This document shows, piece after piece, positions 1-7,502 of a DNA stretch of 21,161 nucleotides. Each line of letters opens with the position of its first letter. The first letter of the stretch is position 1. The notes beneath the pieces are model-generated. The model had not been told where the DNA came from, made no database searches, and saw only the letters and a program-made list of their open reading frames with translations. Position numbers and translations under genes: made by a program. The stretch covers positions 1-21,161 of the forward strand of contig DAOVYS010000013.1 of assembly GCA_030635485.1 (NCBI GenBank). The letters are read 5' to 3'. The DNA comes from Pseudomonadota bacterium. GTDB lineage: Bacteria > Desulfobacterota > Desulfobulbia > Desulfobulbales > DAOVYS01.

Positions 1-43
1 GTCGGGCACCTTGATCACGTGCAGATGCGGTGCTGGGGAACGT
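1..43. repeat. Edge-truncated palindromic element downstream of ilvC
   Basis: The stretch contains TGATCACGTGCAGATGC at 12-28. The same core, with only the central bases changed, occurs in the large palindrome at 19431-19536 and in part near 17469. It lies immediately after the ilvC stop codon (minus strand), so it may form part of the 3' end hairpin of the ilvC transcript. The other arm, if any, is outside the window. It is a repeat by comparison within the window; a terminator role is inference. Confidence 0.45.
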
Positions 44-1522
44 TTACCCGACTACTGCTATATCCACGGCCGGGCGCAGGGTGGGGCATGTTGCAATGGC
101 CTTGTGGATATAGTGTGTTTTAAACGCTTCAATCAGTTTTTCGTCGGTCGGAGTGCCCTGGTCATAGGAGACAAGGGCCTGCTGATGCAGGATATAGTCG
201 AAACGAGGGCCCCATTTTCTGGTCCCGAGGCGTGCTGTGGTGGAGCAGTTGTCAACCATGAATGCCACCCCCTTGTAATGCATGAAGGGATTTAAAGAGT
301 CAACAGCTTCTATCACGGATTCGTTGCAGACTTCGCTAAGACAGTGGCCTTTTTCGATCAAAAGATCGATCTGCGCCATCATTACGGCGCAGTAAATGCC
401 GGCAGTGAACGGATTCACGACAATTTGCGCATCGCCTCTGGCGGCACGGACCTTTTCTCCCACCTTCCACATCCGCGTTCCATCGATTTTACCCATGGGG
501 AACCGGCTGAAGCGTGAACCCGCCATGATGACACTGCGGATCTCATTGCCGCCGGCCACCTCTTCGTATATTTCGAGCAACTGGTCAAAAGCAGGACCGT
601 ATGCAAGTGAATAGATCCTTTCAAAGACCTTTTTTCCATTGTCGTCGAGCTGTTCATATACTCTAAGAATGCCGTCATGGGAAATGGTCCGGCTGATCGG
701 GCCAGTGACATTTTCCACGGAAGCTGTGAAGGCATCTTCTTCGCTCATACCCTCTTCCATGACATAGCGGCGGTACAATGTCCCCACGATGCCGTGGACC
801 GCGCCCAGAAGAATGCCACGCTCTCCAAAGATGTCGCTTCGGTATTCGTGGTCCAGTGTTGTCATGAAGATGAAGGGTGCGCCGAGGGCCACTGCCCATC
901 CAAGCGCCAGGTCGGTTGCACGGCCGTCCACGTCCTGTTCCACTGCGAAACTTGTATTGATGCCGGCTCCGTTGACCTCTTTTCCCTGGACATACAGCCG
1001 GCGAACGGATGGCCCCATGCCTTTGGGACATACGCCGATTACGTTGATGTCGGCAGGAAATGATTTACCGATGCTCTTTAAGTAGCCCAGCAGGAATCCG
1101 TGGGACAGTCCCAGTGTGGACCCGCTTTTTAAATTGTCGAAGATCTTCTCGTAATTATCAGCCTGGGCCGCGTCGGATATCAGAAGGATCACCATGTCTG
1201 ATTCGCCTATTACCTGGTACATCTCTCCCATGGTCCCGCTTTCTTCGGTAAATCCCGCTTTTTTAGCATCGGCCATGGAAGAGCTGTTTGCCCTTAGTCC
1301 GATCTTGACCTTGACATCGGTCCCTTCAAGGGAATCCCGCAGATTCTGGGCCTGAGCCGGTCCCTGGGAGCCCCAGCCGATCACGCCGATCTGGTTTATT
1401 CCTTGGAATGCCTTTGTAAGCAGCGGAAATTTGTCCCGTCCGCCCTTGACGATCATTTCTTCCGTATCTGCAAGTTTGATGGTCTCGGTCTCAAAGACCT
1501 CTGTTGTAAATGTTGTTTTCAT
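44..1522 (-). CDS. ilvC: Ketol-acid reductoisomerase, class II (long form)
   Basis: This is the NADPH-dependent, Mg-requiring enzyme that isomerises and reduces acetolactate or acetohydroxybutyrate in valine, leucine and isoleucine synthesis in the cytoplasm. The 492 residues match the long class II form. The Rossmann motif GWGSQG is at about 49-54, the magnesium-ligand stretch DIFGERG has D230 and E234, and the second knotted helical domain carries NPFMHYKGVAF and DNCSTTARLG. Sequence blocks such as QIGVIGWGSQGPAQAQNLRD, FLLGYL and PKGMGPSVRRLYVQGKEVNG read more like plant plastid KARI than E. coli IlvC. The start is preceded by AGGAGG with a 10-nt spacer. No ilvB/ilvN or leuA lies next to it in the window. 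Upstream is a chemoreceptor scar and a strong palindrome, so it is probably transcribed alone. The identification is secure; plant-likeness is from memory of those sequences. Confidence 0.97.
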   Translation of the reverse strand: MKTTFTTEVFETETIKLADTEEMIVKGGRDKFPLLTKAFQGINQIGVIGWGSQGPAQAQNLRDSLEGTDVKVKIGLRANSSSMADAKKAGFTEESGTMGEMYQVIGESDMVILLISDAAQADNYEKIFDNLKSGSTLGLSHGFLLGYLKSIGKSFPADINVIGVCPKGMGPSVRRLYVQGKEVNGAGINTSFAVEQDVDGRATDLALGWAVALGAPFIFMTTLDHEYRSDIFGERGILLGAVHGIVGTLYRRYVMEEGMSEEDAFTASVENVTGPISRTISHDGILRVYEQLDDNGKKVFERIYSLAYGPAFDQLLEIYEEVAGGNEIRSVIMAGSRFSRFPMGKIDGTRMWKVGEKVRAARGDAQIVVNPFTAGIYCAVMMAQIDLLIEKGHCLSEVCNESVIEAVDSLNPFMHYKGVAFMVDNCSTTARLGTRKWGPRFDYILHQQALVSYDQGTPTDEKLIEAFKTHYIHKAIATCPTLRPAVDIAVVG

Positions 1523-1564
1523 TAGATAAATTCCTCCTGAAAAATATCCTGTCCGGAAACGAAA

Positions 1565-1627
1565 AAATATCTGCGTCAGGTCCGGATCATTATTCTAAAT
1601 AATGATCCGGACCTGACGCAGATATTT
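1565..1627. repeat. Perfect palindrome with 30-bp arms upstream of ilvC
   Basis: The arms 1565-1594 and 1598-1627 are exact reverse complements separated by CTA. Each arm contains TGCGTCAGGTCCGGATCATT or its complement. Read on the minus strand the stem is followed by a TTTTTT run (complement of 1562-1567), so it has the form of a rho-independent terminator that would stop transcription entering ilvC from upstream, 42 bp before the ilvC start codon. It could end the decayed chemoreceptor transcript, act in the ilvC leader, or be a small mobile palindrome. The absence of any mismatch suggests recent origin or selection. Confidence 0.75.
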
Positions 1628-1711
1628 AAAATGGTCAGAACTTCTTGTCGGTTTGTAAGCGATCACGGGGTGGGAAAAACCGCCGGATCGCCCTCTTAAC
1701 ATGTAAGCTTA

Positions 1712-1951
1712 CTAAAAATCTTCAAATTCGTCGTCAAACGGGATTACATCCTCGGCCCTTGTTTTGTCGTCCCTGCCGGCCTGATGCACTTCGCCGGAGT
1801 CCAGTAATGTCAGTAATTGCTCTATAGAGCTTCTGAGCTCTTCAGCCTTTCTTGCCAGTTCCTGTGCCGAGGTTGAGTTGTTGTCGGTGTGTCTGGCGTT
1901 TTCAGCTTCCGCAACAACGGCGAACCCTCTTGCCTCCCTATGAAGCGCTGC
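1712..1951 (-). pseudogene. Chemoreceptor (MCP) C-terminal remnant with internal deletion
   Basis: Read on the minus strand from 1951 to the TAG at 1712-1714, the frame gives AALHREARGFAVVAEAENAR, then HTDNNSTSAQELARKAEELR, then a tail ending VIPFDDEFEDF. GFAVVAE is the hallmark of the methyl-accepting chemotaxis protein signalling hairpin, and the SAQELARKAEELR stretch is typical of the last MCP helix. In intact receptors these two are separated by roughly a hundred residues or more; here they are joined, so an internal piece has been lost. No receptor sequence continues beyond 1951, where a dispersed repeat begins. I read this as a scar of a deleted gene. Loss of the 5' part may be linked to the repeat. 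It is unlikely to be functional. Confidence 0.7.
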
Positions 1952-1957
1952 AGAATA

Positions 1958-2007
1958 GTTACAGTCTGGTGATTTTAGCTATATTCGGCATCACGCTGAA
2001 TAGTTAC
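1958..2007. repeat. 50-bp dispersed repeat, copy 1
   Basis: The unit starts GTTACAG, contains GATTTTAGCTATATTCGGC and ends CATCACGCTGAATAGTTAC. Copy 2 is at 18366-18416 in the same orientation, with only a few differences. The ends form an imperfect inverted repeat (GTAAC...GTTAC). Around this copy, GAATAGTTACA occurs at 1953-1963 and again at 1998-2008, a direct repeat of one end. It lies against the broken end of the chemoreceptor scar. It resembles a small non-autonomous palindromic element; the mobiliser is unknown. Confidence 0.65.
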
Positions 2008-2090
2008 AAAAAAATAATATTAGCAAAAAAGGAACATGAAATCCAGACGAAAAAAATAAAAAAGTCGAGTCAACCCAACCTGCGGAAAAA

Positions 2091-3785
2091 TTAATTTCCG
2101 GATAAACGCGTAATGCATCCGTTCCCAGGAATCAGGACCGCCCTGCGGAGTTTTTGCACACCGGGTGATGTCTCGGGCAGAAAACAGACATACCCCCCAT
2201 TCTCATTGTGCGTTAACCCGGTTTCTTTCAAGGCCTGACCGGAGAATTGGATGAATACGCCTTTTTTTAAGAATTCCTCGCGGGTCTTGTAGGAAAAATA
2301 TGGTTCAAGATTCTGGGGCAGTTGTTTTCGCAATGTGTTACGGATTTCGCCCAGGGGAGGTGATGGAAAATAGTCGGGCAGAAACCTGTGGCCGCTTCTG
2401 AACCAATCGAATATAAGCAGTTCTTGGAGCAGATCCCTGTCAGGCCTTTTGTCCACCAGCTCAAAGAGTAGGCTGGTCATGAGCTTTTGTGTTCTTGCAG
2501 CCTCGAAAAATCGGCTGGCCAGACATTTTTTCAGCAGAGTATTAAAAAAAGCAAAAGGGTCATCTTCCATTCGTCGTACATAATCAAAAAAGGTCCTGAA
2601 AAACCGGTTGTTGAAAAAGGCCTCCACGCATTCGCCAAACCAGTACAGGCGGCTTACGGTTTCGTGGTTCATCCGGTGAGTCGCAAGAATCTGGTATGGA
2701 GGCTGGGAGCACCGGACCATTTCGAATTCCTCCATTGATTGTTCAATCGGAGTGCCCGGCAGGATCTTTAAGAGCCCCATCTGTATGTAATGGGGAAAGA
2801 CCGAAAATAGATCGTTGAATGACTTTCTGAATGTGTTTTGCGTTTCATGGGGCAGTCCAAGGATCAGATCCACATGAATGTGTATGTTGTCCAGACTGAT
2901 AAGTCTTCTGATGTTTGTAAGAGCCGTTTTTAGGTCCATGACTCTGTTAATGGCGCTTAATGTCAATGGGTTTGTGGATTGAATGCCGATTTCAAACTGA
3001 AACCGTCTGTCCGGCATGGTCTCAAGGAAGCTGAACATCTCTTCATTAAACCGGTCAGGGGCGATTTCAAAGTGAAACGTGGTATCGCCCTTTGTCGTGG
3101 AAAGGAATTGCCATATTTGCAACGCTCTATTTTGATCAGCATTGAATGTACGGTCCACGAACCGGATGATCATGGGTGAGTGTTTAAGTATTTCACCGAG
3201 TTCCTCCATGACCTGGCCGGCATCTTTGCACCAAAATCCTTTTTCAACAGATGAAAGACAGTAGGTGCATGAAAAAGGACACCCCCTGGATGATTCGTAA
3301 TACACGGAGCGGTTTTTTAATTCTCTGGAAAAATCTTTGTCTTTATATGGGGATGGGAAATGGTTGCCTCGTTCGGCTATATATTCCGATCTAAGCCGGT
3401 CATCCATAAGGTCCTGGTAAAAAGAGGGCTCAACTCCCTCGATTTCTCCCCTTACTATGGTACATCCGGAGGGCAGGTCATGATCCGGCATAAACGTAAT
3501 CTGAGGTCCGCCGAGAATTATGCGCGTATCCGGAAGTATCCGTGCAAGATCTTTTACCAGGCGTGTTACGTAATTATAGTTCCAGATGTATACGGAAAAA
3601 AAGAGATAATCGGGCCTGGAGTCGGAGATACGGATCAGGGTAGAGAAATAGGGGTCGTTTATGGTAAACTGATGCAAAGTGATGTCAGGCGCTAAAATGT
3701 GTTTTTCAAGTTCATTGCGGACGTAAAACAGCGCCGGGCAGGAGTGGGTATATCGTGCGTTAAGTGCAATGAGTTTTATTTCCAT
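2091..3785 (-). CDS. B12-binding domain / radical SAM protein with DUF4080-type C-terminus
   Basis: A cytoplasmic Fe-S enzyme of the cobalamin-dependent radical SAM superfamily; the substrate cannot be told from sequence. Residues 1-130 form a B12-binding-type Rossmann domain (N-terminus MEIKLIALNARYTHSCPAL, later RIILGGPQ). The radical SAM cluster motif CPFSCTYC has C169, C173 and C176 in CX3CX2C spacing, followed by a TIM-barrel-like segment with GIQSTNP and LILGLPHET. The C-terminal 180 or so residues match my recollection of the DUF4080 extension found in Desulfobacterota and Firmicutes. At 564 residues the length fits that family. The canonical cobalamin-ligating DxHxxG is not evident, so cobalamin binding may be lost or base-off. 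No clear Shine-Dalgarno precedes the start, which was chosen because it matches the usual N-terminus. It is divergent from bpt across a repeat element. Confidence 0.88.
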   Translation of the reverse strand: MEIKLIALNARYTHSCPALFYVRNELEKHILAPDITLHQFTINDPYFSTLIRISDSRPDYLFFSVYIWNYNYVTRLVKDLARILPDTRIILGGPQITFMPDHDLPSGCTIVRGEIEGVEPSFYQDLMDDRLRSEYIAERGNHFPSPYKDKDFSRELKNRSVYYESSRGCPFSCTYCLSSVEKGFWCKDAGQVMEELGEILKHSPMIIRFVDRTFNADQNRALQIWQFLSTTKGDTTFHFEIAPDRFNEEMFSFLETMPDRRFQFEIGIQSTNPLTLSAINRVMDLKTALTNIRRLISLDNIHIHVDLILGLPHETQNTFRKSFNDLFSVFPHYIQMGLLKILPGTPIEQSMEEFEMVRCSQPPYQILATHRMNHETVSRLYWFGECVEAFFNNRFFRTFFDYVRRMEDDPFAFFNTLLKKCLASRFFEAARTQKLMTSLLFELVDKRPDRDLLQELLIFDWFRSGHRFLPDYFPSPPLGEIRNTLRKQLPQNLEPYFSYKTREEFLKKGVFIQFSGQALKETGLTHNENGGYVCFLPETSPGVQKLRRAVLIPGNGCITRLSGN

Positions 3786-3810
3786 TAGTGATTTTTGTTG
3801 ACTGTGTTAT

Positions 3811-3945
3811 TAATGTACGCCTATCCATAAATGACCCTTTTAGGGATCAGGTATCAGGGGCCAGGGTAACGGAGTAATTTTTTGTTATTTTTGCTGATCC
3901 CCGACCCCTCTGTCCGGAAATACCATTTCCGGTCAGATACTTACT
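3811..3945. repeat. MITE-like hairpin element, copy A (heptamer-arm family)
   Basis: The left end TCCATAAATGACCCTTTTAG and the right end (complement GTATCTGACCGGAAATG) resemble the two ends of the element at 7250-7403. Inside are GATCAGGTATCAGGGGCCAGG and its rough complement GATCCCCGACCCC, flanking a loop that contains TAATTTTTTGTTATTTTTGC. The same loop type recurs at 7250-7403 and 10849-10941 in the same orientation. It occupies almost the whole gap between the divergent radical SAM and bpt genes, so both promoters must lie in or beside it. Confidence 0.6.
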
Positions 3946-3952
3946 ATCCATC

Positions 3953-4696
3953 ATGACACTACATGACGAAGAAAGAAAAATTGAGTTCAGCCGATTACTG
4001 GCTGATATTTCAGAATATTTTGTAGATATTCCAGCGGAGTGTCCCTACGGTCTGGGCTTTACCGCCTTATACAGGCAGGCGTTCTTTACCTGTCTGCCGG
4101 ATCCGATAATGGAATCTTTCCTTGTTGCCGGATTCCGAAGAAACGGCAACAGCCTTTACAACATGGCTTGCCCTGAATGTAAAGGCTGCGTCTCGCTTCG
4201 AGTCGATTCCGTGAAATTTAAGCCCAACAGGAATCAAAAACGTGTTTTGCAGCGGAATCAGGACGTAACAGTCGAGTTAGGGCCGGTTTGTATTACTGAT
4301 GAGAAGATCGATCTCTTAAACCGTTTTTTTTCTTTCAGATATTCCAGGGCCGCAGGTGCGGCCGAGGAGTATTACAATGGTTTTTTCTTAAATTCGTGTA
4401 CCCGGACATGTGAAATCAGATATCGGACCGAGGATAGGCTGATCGGGGTGGCTGTCGTTGATTTGGGCAGTAGCTGGTTAAACGCAGTCTATTTTTTCTT
4501 TGATCCGGATGAAGGCGGCCGCAGTCCGGGTACATTCAATATTCTCAATATAATTGATTTATGCCGGAGGCAGGGAATCGGTTACGTCTATCTCGGCTAT
4601 TGGATAGAAAATGTCAGGGCAATGAGTTATAAGGCAAATTTCAAGCCTCACGATCTGCTTTGCGACGGGCAGTGGAGTAGGAATTATGAATTATGA
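3953..4696 (+). CDS. bpt: Aspartate/glutamate leucyltransferase (Bpt; arginyl-transferase family)
   Basis: Bpt transfers leucine from Leu-tRNA to the N-terminus of proteins that begin with Asp or Glu, creating a primary N-degron for ClpS/ClpAP-type proteolysis in the cytoplasm. The 247 residues match the bacterial family length. The N-terminal domain has C30 and the Cys cluster in GFRRNGNSLYNMACPECKGC (C73, C76, C79), and the C-terminal GNAT-like domain ends with YVYLGYWIENVRAMSYKANF, the family signature. The start follows a repeat element and lacks a good Shine-Dalgarno; the N-terminus MTLHDEERKIEF has no alternative start nearby that keeps the domain. The last codons lie in a small hairpin shared with the convergent neighbour. 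Substrate class (Leu rather than Arg donor) is assigned from the short bacterial form and is less certain than the family. Confidence 0.9.
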   Translation: MTLHDEERKIEFSRLLADISEYFVDIPAECPYGLGFTALYRQAFFTCLPDPIMESFLVAGFRRNGNSLYNMACPECKGCVSLRVDSVKFKPNRNQKRVLQRNQDVTVELGPVCITDEKIDLLNRFFSFRYSRAAGAAEEYYNGFFLNSCTRTCEIRYRTEDRLIGVAVVDLGSSWLNAVYFFFDPDEGGRSPGTFNILNIIDLCRRQGIGYVYLGYWIENVRAMSYKANFKPHDLLCDGQWSRNYEL

Positions 4697-4716
4697 ATTC
4701 CTAATTCGTAATTCAT
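4686..4716. repeat. Heptamer hairpin between convergent genes
   Basis: ATGAATTATGAATT (4686-4699) pairs with AATTCGTAATTCAT (4703-4716) with one mismatch. The left side is tandem GAATTAT heptamers (4681-4694). It overlaps the final codons of bpt and the stop codon of the convergent gene, so it may serve as a weak bidirectional transcript end, although its stem is AT-rich and no T-run follows. Confidence 0.55.
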
Positions 4717-5228
4717 CCCCCCTGATATTCTTCAATAAGGCTATTCTTTTCGTCCAACTCCTTTTTTAATTTTACGTTTTCCTGGGTAGTGTATCTCAGA
4801 CGTTCCGCAAGGACCTCGGCAAAGAGCCGGAAGATAGTGTAGCTGAATGCCAGGTGTTTCCTTTGTGGCTTGGCTTGCATTAGTGAGGCATCCACACTGA
4901 GCACGAGCGTTTTCGTCATAGCCTGAATGGTGGCGCATCTTGGGGAATCATCCACCACACCCATTTCTCCGAAGAGGTCGCCGCTTCTGCGCAGGATATC
5001 AATTATCTTCCCTGCCTTGATTATTTCGACTTTGCCTGAGATGAGAAAGTAGATAGATTGATCGTAATCCCCTTCCTTGATAATTGTCTCGCCGTCTTCA
5101 TACTTTATAAGTTTTCCCAGATCAAGAAACGACAGCAGATCATCATCTGAAAAAAACGAAAATTTTTCGATATTTTTCAACAGGTTCAGTACAGTCTGGT
5201 TATCCTTGACATATGCTGCATTTTTCAT
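4713..5228 (-). CDS. Stand-alone cyclic nucleotide-binding (CNB) domain protein
   Basis: A cytoplasmic sensory or regulatory protein with one Crp-type CNB domain (about residues 20-135) and no DNA-binding helix-turn-helix. The phosphate-binding cassette reads DLFGEMGVVDDSPRCATI, retaining the Glu and Arg that contact cAMP or cGMP, so ligand binding is plausible. Residues 140-171 are charged and heptad-like (ENVKLKKELDEKNSLIEEY), a probable short coiled coil for dimerisation or partner contact. The total of 171 residues leaves no room for an output domain. The start is supported by AAGGAA 10 nt upstream and by a plausible promoter at 5290-5318. The partner is unknown and the neighbours give no hint. 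Confidence 0.85.
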   Translation of the reverse strand: MKNAAYVKDNQTVLNLLKNIEKFSFFSDDDLLSFLDLGKLIKYEDGETIIKEGDYDQSIYFLISGKVEIIKAGKIIDILRRSGDLFGEMGVVDDSPRCATIQAMTKTLVLSVDASLMQAKPQRKHLAFSYTIFRLFAEVLAERLRYTTQENVKLKKELDEKNSLIEEYQGG

Positions 5229-5289
5229 TTGCAGTATTCCTTTTCCTGTTCAGGGTTTGTCGAATCAAAGGTAAATTGAGAATAAAATT

Positions 5290-5318
5290 ATTTTATCATT
5301 TGTGGCCATAAAAGGCAA
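5290..5318 (-). promoter_or_regulatory. Sigma-70-like promoter for the CNB gene
   Basis: On the minus strand, TTGCCT (complement of 5313-5318) and TAAAAT (complement of 5290-5295) are separated by 17 nt. A transcript would start near 5283, giving a leader of about 55 nt. The -35 match is 4 of 6 and the -10 match 5 of 6. The rest of the 5229-5503 gap shows no gene I can support. Confidence 0.4.
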
Positions 5319-5503
5319 GGTTGGATGAGATGCCTGTGATCGTGATATGGCAACTGGTTTTCGGTCCAGCGGTTATTGCTGAACTGGGCGGAAGCAAGTT
5401 GCAAAGTGTGCTCATAATGCTTAACATTAGCGGAATTGTTTTCAGGAAGATATTTAAGGTACGGAGTTATTTGGAACTTTGTGCCTGACTGGCTAGCCCT
5501 CAT

Positions 5504-7249
5504 ATGAAAGTAATTCTTGCAAAAAAAGCCGGTTTCTGCATGGGTGTCCGCCGCGCCGTGGAGACCACATTGGATCTGGTTCATAAGGAAGCAGGCAGTA
5601 TCACCACATTAGGGCCGTTGATTCATAACCCCCAGGTGCTTGACCTGCTTTTCGATCAGGGAGTGACGATCCGGAATGATATACCTGAAAAGATTTCCGG
5701 CACGGTAATCATCAGGGCTCATGGGGTTTCACCTTCCATGAAGGAGAGGCTTAAAGAGTCCGGAGCAAGGGTGAAGGATGCTACTTGTCCTCGCGTGGTC
5801 AAGGTGCAGGCCATTATAAAAAAATATGGGTCCGACGGCTATGCAACCGTCATTGTCGGGGATCGTAACCATGCCGAGGTTGAAGGCTTGATGGGGTTTG
5901 CCGGGCCGTCCGCATTCGTGGTCAGCAACAGGGAAGATGTCGGCAAACTCGAACTGCCGGGTCCTTACATCATTGTCAGCCAGACTACCCAGGATGAGGA
6001 ATCATTTGATGTGATAAGCCGGATGATCACAGGCCGTTTTCCGGGCGGACGGGTCTTTAACACCATTTGCGATTCAACTCACAAACGCCAGGAAGAGGTG
6101 CGAAACCTCTGCAGCCGGGTTCAAGCTATGGTCGTAGTGGGCGGTCGGTTCAGTGCAAATACCAAGCGGCTTGCTGAAATTGCCGAGGGAATGGGTCGAA
6201 AGGTCTTTCTCGTGGAAACCGAGGAGGAGCTGAAAAGGTCGGAGCTTGCTGAATTTGACATTGTTGGCGTTACTGCGGGTGCATCCACGCCTACCTGGAT
6301 GATCAACAGAGTCGTGCGGATGCTGGAATCAATACCCGGACGTGGTGAGGGAATAATACGGCCTTTTTTTTACAAGTCGTTGTGGTTGCTTCTTTCAACC
6401 AATATCTACGTGAGCCTTGCCGGAGGTCTCCTTGTTTATACCTGTGGCGTGCTGCAGGGCATCAAGATCGGTTCGGAATATTTTTTTATCGCCTTTGGAT
6501 ATCTGTTTGCCATGCACAACCTTAATCGTTTTATGGATCAGAGGTCGAAGAAATTCAATGATCCTGTTAGAGAGCAGTTTGTTAACCGCTACCGGAGTTC
6601 CCTTTTCTTTCTCGCGGTTCTGGCCCTTGTGAGCGCTCTGTTTATGGCCTTTATGCAGGGAATGCACCATTTTTTCATGATTTTCTGCATGAGCCTTTTC
6701 GGTATCCTTTATAGCGTTCGCTTTATTCCGAAATCCATCTCTCATGTGGTAAAGGTGAGGGGGCTAAAGGAGATTCCAGGGTCAAAGACACTGTTTGTCG
6801 CAATGGCATGGGCGTTTGTTATTGTGCTGATTCCCACCTGGGATAAGATATCGTTTTTAAGTCCTTCAAACGTGGGCGCATTTATTTTTATTCTGCTTCT
6901 GGTGTTTATCAGAAACGCGCTTTTTGATGTGTTTGAGGTGCAGGGAGACCGGATCGTGGGAAAAGAGACACTGCCTGTCTTTATAGGCGAGAAAAAAACA
7001 ATCACGCTGCTTCATCAGATCACGCTATTCCTTGTTCTGATGCTTCTGCTCTTTCCTCTTGCGGGCTGGATGTCCTCCACGGGATTCTGGTTGATCCCCG
7101 GTGTATTTTATCTCATAGGCCTGACTTATCTATATGAGAATGGTCATCTTATCCAGGGGCCCAGGTTGGAGTTTTGTCTGGAATCCGCATTCTGGCTGAT
7201 GGCCGGTCTTGGGTGGATCGGCGGCTTTTCACGTTTTATGCTCACGTAA
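5504..7249 (+). CDS. ispH: IspH (HMBPP reductase) fused to a UbiA-like membrane domain
   Basis: Residues 1-280 are a complete 4-hydroxy-3-methylbut-2-enyl diphosphate reductase, the last enzyme of the MEP isoprenoid pathway, which makes IPP and DMAPP. The three [4Fe-4S] ligands are C12 (GFCMGVRRAV), C95 (ATCPRV) and C189 (TICDST); H41, H73, H123 and E125 (NHAEVEG) occupy the substrate site. From about 290 the chain continues without a stop into a polytopic membrane domain of the UbiA prenyltransferase type: a degenerate first Asp motif (NRFMDQRSKKFNDPVR, 341-356), a second motif DVFEVQGDRIVGKETLP (475-491), and about seven to eight hydrophobic segments. Normal IspH is about 280-320 residues, so this 581-residue protein is a fusion. 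It could tether isoprenoid supply to a membrane prenyltransferase. The ATG gives the canonical IspH start but has no strong Shine-Dalgarno. Confidence 0.93.
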   Translation: MKVILAKKAGFCMGVRRAVETTLDLVHKEAGSITTLGPLIHNPQVLDLLFDQGVTIRNDIPEKISGTVIIRAHGVSPSMKERLKESGARVKDATCPRVVKVQAIIKKYGSDGYATVIVGDRNHAEVEGLMGFAGPSAFVVSNREDVGKLELPGPYIIVSQTTQDEESFDVISRMITGRFPGGRVFNTICDSTHKRQEEVRNLCSRVQAMVVVGGRFSANTKRLAEIAEGMGRKVFLVETEEELKRSELAEFDIVGVTAGASTPTWMINRVVRMLESIPGRGEGIIRPFFYKSLWLLLSTNIYVSLAGGLLVYTCGVLQGIKIGSEYFFIAFGYLFAMHNLNRFMDQRSKKFNDPVREQFVNRYRSSLFFLAVLALVSALFMAFMQGMHHFFMIFCMSLFGILYSVRFIPKSISHVVKVRGLKEIPGSKTLFVAMAWAFVIVLIPTWDKISFLSPSNVGAFIFILLLVFIRNALFDVFEVQGDRIVGKETLPVFIGEKKTITLLHQITLFLVLMLLLFPLAGWMSSTGFWLIPGVFYLIGLTYLYENGHLIQGPRLEFCLESAFWLMAGLGWIGGFSRFMLT

Positions 7250-7403
7250 TTAGTGCCTGTTTGGAAATGTAACATTTTTGGGACGGGAGGTCAGGGGTCA
7301 GGGATCGAGGATTAGGGTAACGGATTGATTTTTATGTTGTTTTTGCTGACCCCTGACCCCTGACCTCTAAATTCCAAAAGGGCCATTTATGGACAGACAC
7401 TAA
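7250..7403. repeat. MITE-like hairpin element, copy B
   Basis: The ends are imperfect inverted repeats: TTAGTGCCTGTTTGGAAATG on the left and, read in complement from the right, TTAGTGTCTGTCCATAAATG. Inside, heptamer arms (GGTCAGGGGTCAGGG at about 7289-7303 and CCCCTGACCCCTGACC at about 7350-7365) flank a loop containing GTTGTTTTTGCTG. It fills most of the gap between ispH and ftsY. Together with copies A and C it defines a repeat family within this one window. No transposase is present. Confidence 0.65.
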
Positions 7404-7502
7404 TTATAGAAAAATAGGGCGATATTGGTCGGTTCAGGCTAATATTATTCTCTTGCAGACTTTAAACGTATTGTGATTGTCGGATCATAATTTGGAGTAA
7501 CT

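Larger units (their letters stand above)
1523..2090. other. 568-bp gene-free region upstream of ilvC
   Basis: Between ilvC and the convergently placed end of the radical SAM gene there is no intact gene. It holds a perfect palindrome (1565-1627), a broken chemoreceptor tail on the minus strand (1712-1951) and a dispersed 50-bp repeat (1958-2007). Positions 1628-1711 and 2008-2090 show nothing I recognise, the latter being A-rich. The GTAAGCGATCACGGGG string at 1655-1670 has a near match, GTAACCGATCACGGGG, at 19580-19595. The ilvC promoter must lie here, but I see no convincing -35/-10 pair. Confidence 0.6.

Noticed and set aside
1523..1711. Classical attenuation leader (branched-chain leader peptide) for ilvC
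   Set aside because: No short frame rich in Leu, Ile or Val codons precedes the palindrome on the minus strand.
1852..2094. 80-codon plus-strand frame over the chemoreceptor scar
   Set aside because: It is antisense to a recognisable MCP remnant and crosses the dispersed repeat and an A-rich tract.
3811..3945. Riboswitch (for example cobalamin) upstream of bpt or the radical SAM gene
   Set aside because: The structure is explained by a repeat seen at two other unrelated loci, and no B12-box-like sequence was found.
5288..5584. 98-codon minus-strand frame between the CNB gene and ispH
   Set aside because: It overlaps the start of ispH, has no Shine-Dalgarno and no recognisable family sequence.
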